Assembly (NCBI RefSeq): GCF_014654895.1
Contig: NZ_BNBE01000001.1
Span: forward strand, 1,922,001 to 1,986,000
Reading direction: 5' to 3'
Length of the DNA: 64,000 nucleotides
Source of the DNA: Streptomyces filamentosus
Lineage (GTDB): Bacteria; Actinomycetota; Actinomycetes; Streptomycetales; Streptomycetaceae
In this document: positions 59,859 through 64,000 of the stretch, piece by piece
How positions within the stretch are numbered: the stretch's first letter is position 1
Layout of the letters: the number at the start of each line of letters is the position of its first letter
Program-made: the position numbers and the translations under genes
The notes under the pieces: model-generated
What the model saw: the letters and a program-made list of their open reading frames with translations, nothing else
Databases searched by the model: none
What the model was told of the DNA's origin: nothing

Positions 59859-59935
59859 GCCCGCCCCGTCCCGTGTCCCGTCCCGCCCCGCGCCGCCGAC
59901 GGCCGGGGTCTTCGCATGTCTGGAGGAGAACAGAG

Positions 59936-60841
59936 TTGGCCACTCCCCTGTCCGCGGACCGGTTCCTCGCCGCGCTCCGCGCCGAAGGCGTCACCGTCGT
60001 CGAGCACCCCGGCTGGCGCGGCCACCACCGCAACCACGCCGGTGCCTGGGGCCCCGTCGCCGGCGTCATGATCCACCACACCGTCTCCAGCGGCACCGCG
60101 TCCTCCGTCGCCCTGTGCTTCGACGGCTACGACGGCCTGCCAGGCCCGCTCTGCCACGGCGTGATCGCCAAGGACGGCACCGTCCACCTCGTCTCCGACG
60201 GCCGCGCCAACCACGCCGACGGCGGCGACCCGTCCGTCCTGCGGGCCGTCGTCACCGAGGCGTACGGCGACCGGCCGCCGGCCCCGCGCGAGCACCAGGG
60301 CAGCCCCGGCGCCGTCGACGGCAACTCCCGCTTCTACGGCTTCGAGTGCGTCAACCTCGGCGACGGCGCCGACCCCTGGCCGGCCGCCCAGCTCGACGCG
60401 ATCGAACGGGTCTCCGCCGCCCTCTGCCGCGCCCACGGGTGGGGCGCCCGGTCCGTCATCGGCCACCGGGAGTGGTCCGACTGGAAGAGCGACCCGCGGG
60501 GCTTCGGCATGCCCGGGATGCGCGACCGGGTGCAGAAGCGGCTCGGCGCCGCCCCCGCCGGGAAGCCCCCGGCCGCCCGGCCCGCCCCGAAGCTCCACCC
60601 CTTCCCCGGCACCTCGTTCTTCCGGGGCGCCCCCAGCTCACCGGTGATCACCGCGATGGGCCGCCGGCTGACGGCCGAGGGCTGCGGCCGCTACCAGGTG
60701 GGCCCGGGGCCCCGCTGGTCCGAGGCCGACCGCCGGTCGTACGCCGCCTGGCAGCAGAAGCTCGGCTTCCGCGGCGCCGACGCCGACGGCTGGCCCGGCG
60801 CCGCCTCCTGGAACGCGCTGAAGGTCCCGTACACCCCGTAA
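59936..60841 (+). CDS. Endolysin: N-acetylmuramoyl-L-alanine amidase with peptidoglycan-binding domain
   Basis: Cell-wall hydrolase of 301 residues. TTG at 59936, behind GGAGGAGAACAGAG, is preferred over an upstream ATG with no ribosome site. The Amidase_2/PGRP domain (about 1-205) has the zinc histidine in VAGVMIHHTVSS, the second ligand region VIGHREWSDWKSDPRG, and FYGFECVNLGDG. A Pro/Ala linker follows, then a PG_binding_1-like module (AAWQQKLGFRGADADGWPGA). No signal peptide is present, so release needs the downstream holin. It would lyse the producer. Confidence 0.88.
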   Translation: MATPLSADRFLAALRAEGVTVVEHPGWRGHHRNHAGAWGPVAGVMIHHTVSSGTASSVALCFDGYDGLPGPLCHGVIAKDGTVHLVSDGRANHADGGDPSVLRAVVTEAYGDRPPAPREHQGSPGAVDGNSRFYGFECVNLGDGADPWPAAQLDAIERVSAALCRAHGWGARSVIGHREWSDWKSDPRGFGMPGMRDRVQKRLGAAPAGKPPAARPAPKLHPFPGTSFFRGAPSSPVITAMGRRLTAEGCGRYQVGPGPRWSEADRRSYAAWQQKLGFRGADADGWPGAASWNALKVPYTP

Positions 60842-60854
60842 GGAGTCATGACCC

Positions 60855-61088
60855 ATGTCCGAAGCCGCGAAGCGCACGGCCCGCACCGTGCTGCAGACCG
60901 CCGTCGCCCTCGCCCTGGTCCTGCCGGCGCTCGTCGACGCCTCCGGCATCCCCGCCACCCTGCCCCGGGTCGCCGGCGCGCTCGCCGTCGCGGGCGCCCT
61001 CACCCGGGCCATGGCGGTCCCCGCCGTACAGCTCCTGCTGCCCTCGTGGCTGCGGACGGACCCGGGCGGCGCCGATGACCGAGGCTGA
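60855..61088 (+). CDS. Holin-like membrane protein
   Basis: 77-residue protein with two predicted transmembrane helices (about 11-31, LQTAVALALVLPALVDASG, and 38-62, VAGALAVAGALTRAMAVPAV), a basic N-terminus and a charged C-terminus. It lies 13 bases after the endolysin. Size, topology and position are those of actinophage class II holins, which open the membrane for the endolysin. Its 3' end overlaps the next gene by 14 bases. Confidence 0.78.
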   Translation: MSEAAKRTARTVLQTAVALALVLPALVDASGIPATLPRVAGALAVAGALTRAMAVPAVQLLLPSWLRTDPGGADDRG

Positions 61089-61338
61089 CCCGAACGACCC
61101 GGTGGCGGTGGCGCTCGAACTGGAACGGCTCCGCGGCACCCTCGAAGCCGGCTTCGCCCGCGTCGACGGCTCGCTCGCCCTGCTCGTCCAGCGCAGCGAC
61201 CAGACCGACAAGCAGCTCGCCGACCACGAGGCCCGCCTCGACGACCTGGAACGGTCCCGCTGGCCGCTCGCCTCGATCGCGGCGATGACCGCGGGCGCGG
61301 GCGTGCTCGTCGCGCTCTGGGAGCTCGCCTCCCGGTGA
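61075..61338 (+). CDS. XhlA/holin-partner-like coiled-coil membrane protein
   Basis: 87-residue protein from ATG at 61075, overlapping the holin gene. A coiled-coil N-terminal two thirds (LRGTLEAGFARVDGSLALLV, KQLADHEARLDDLERSRWP) is followed by one C-terminal membrane helix (LASIAAMTAGAGVLVALWEL). This layout matches XhlA-like or DUF2746-like lysis-cassette proteins. It is the last gene of the tail locus and ends before the terminator. Confidence 0.7.
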   Translation: MTEADPNDPVAVALELERLRGTLEAGFARVDGSLALLVQRSDQTDKQLADHEARLDDLERSRWPLASIAAMTAGAGVLVALWELASR

Positions 61339-61342
61339 AACC

Positions 61343-61387
61343 CCGAAGGGCGGCCACCCCGTGCGCAACGGGGTGACCGCCCTTCGG
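61343..61387. terminator. Bidirectional terminator between tail locus and rpoC
   Basis: 19-base arms (61343-61361, 61369-61387; start CCGAAGGGCGG) with a single mismatch and a 7-base loop lie between the convergent lysis genes and rpoC. It marks the right boundary of the locus. Confidence 0.9.
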
Positions 61388-61400
61388 TCGAGCGACTCGC

Positions 61401-64000
<2,600 letters not shown>

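Noticed and set aside
42598..61338. Extracellular contractile injection system
   Set aside because: Streptomyces carries such systems, but no sheath, AAA+ ATPase, gpI/gpJ baseplate or spike genes are visible; one tube protein with a G/GT chaperone pair points to a non-contractile tail.
42598..61338. Complete temperate prophage
   Set aside because: No integrase, attachment-site repeat, terminase, portal, capsid or protease gene found; the flanks are intact core genes and terminators.

Overview
The window is high-GC actinobacterial chromosome, almost certainly Streptomyces. The support is the codon bias, the GTG and TTG starts, the gene order of the S10, spc and alpha ribosomal operons, a WhiB-like regulator, a twin-arginine lipoprotein and an ECF42-type sigma factor. 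No tRNA, rRNA, CRISPR array or insertion sequence was seen.

Layout. (1) 1-9107, cell wall and cofactor housekeeping: partial alanine racemase, L,D-transpeptidase, NAD(P)H-hydrate repair enzyme, holo-ACP synthase, glmS, pantothenate kinase, a DUF389 membrane protein and glmM. (2) 9247-15486: rpsI-rplM, a divergent HxlR regulator/oxidoreductase pair, an ABC-F ATPase, a low-complexity membrane protein and truA. (3) 15570-31813, minus strand: one long ribosomal block, rpsJ to rplO, then secY-adk, map, infA, rpmJ, rpsM, rpsK, rpoA and rplQ. (4) 32242-37656: ECF42 sigma factor with its DGPF/YCII partner, NADP-glutamate dehydrogenase and a secreted PIG-L deacetylase. (5) 37799-42161, minus strand: the str operon (rpsL, rpsG, fusA, tuf). 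(6) 42598-61338: an accessory locus between rpsL and rpoC. (7) 61401-64000: the 3' part of rpoC.

The accessory locus is the notable part. It encodes a non-contractile, siphovirus-type phage tail without a head: tail terminator, major tail protein, tail assembly chaperones joined by a probable programmed -1 frameshift, two short tape-measure-like proteins, distal tail protein, three tandem receptor-binding-like proteins with a shared N-terminus and different C-termini, a tail hub protein, an amidase endolysin, a holin and an XhlA-like partner. No terminase, portal, capsid, protease or integrase gene is visible, so the locus looks like an F-type tailocin or related tail-derived particle rather than a prophage. 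An XRE repressor-like gene, a WhiB-like gene, a zinc-ribbon protein and a small HTH protein stand at its left end. Three related GC-rich palindromes lie at the promoters of the XRE gene, the whiB-like operon and the tail operon. A LexA-type GAAC-N4-GTTC site precedes the tape-measure half. I infer XRE repression combined with DNA-damage induction, followed by release through holin and endolysin.

Other signals: a 25-nt leader element with 24 of 25 positions identical upstream of both rpsJ and rpsL, an orphan DtxR/IdeR-type iron box at 3097-3115, and several strong intergenic hairpins that define transcription units.
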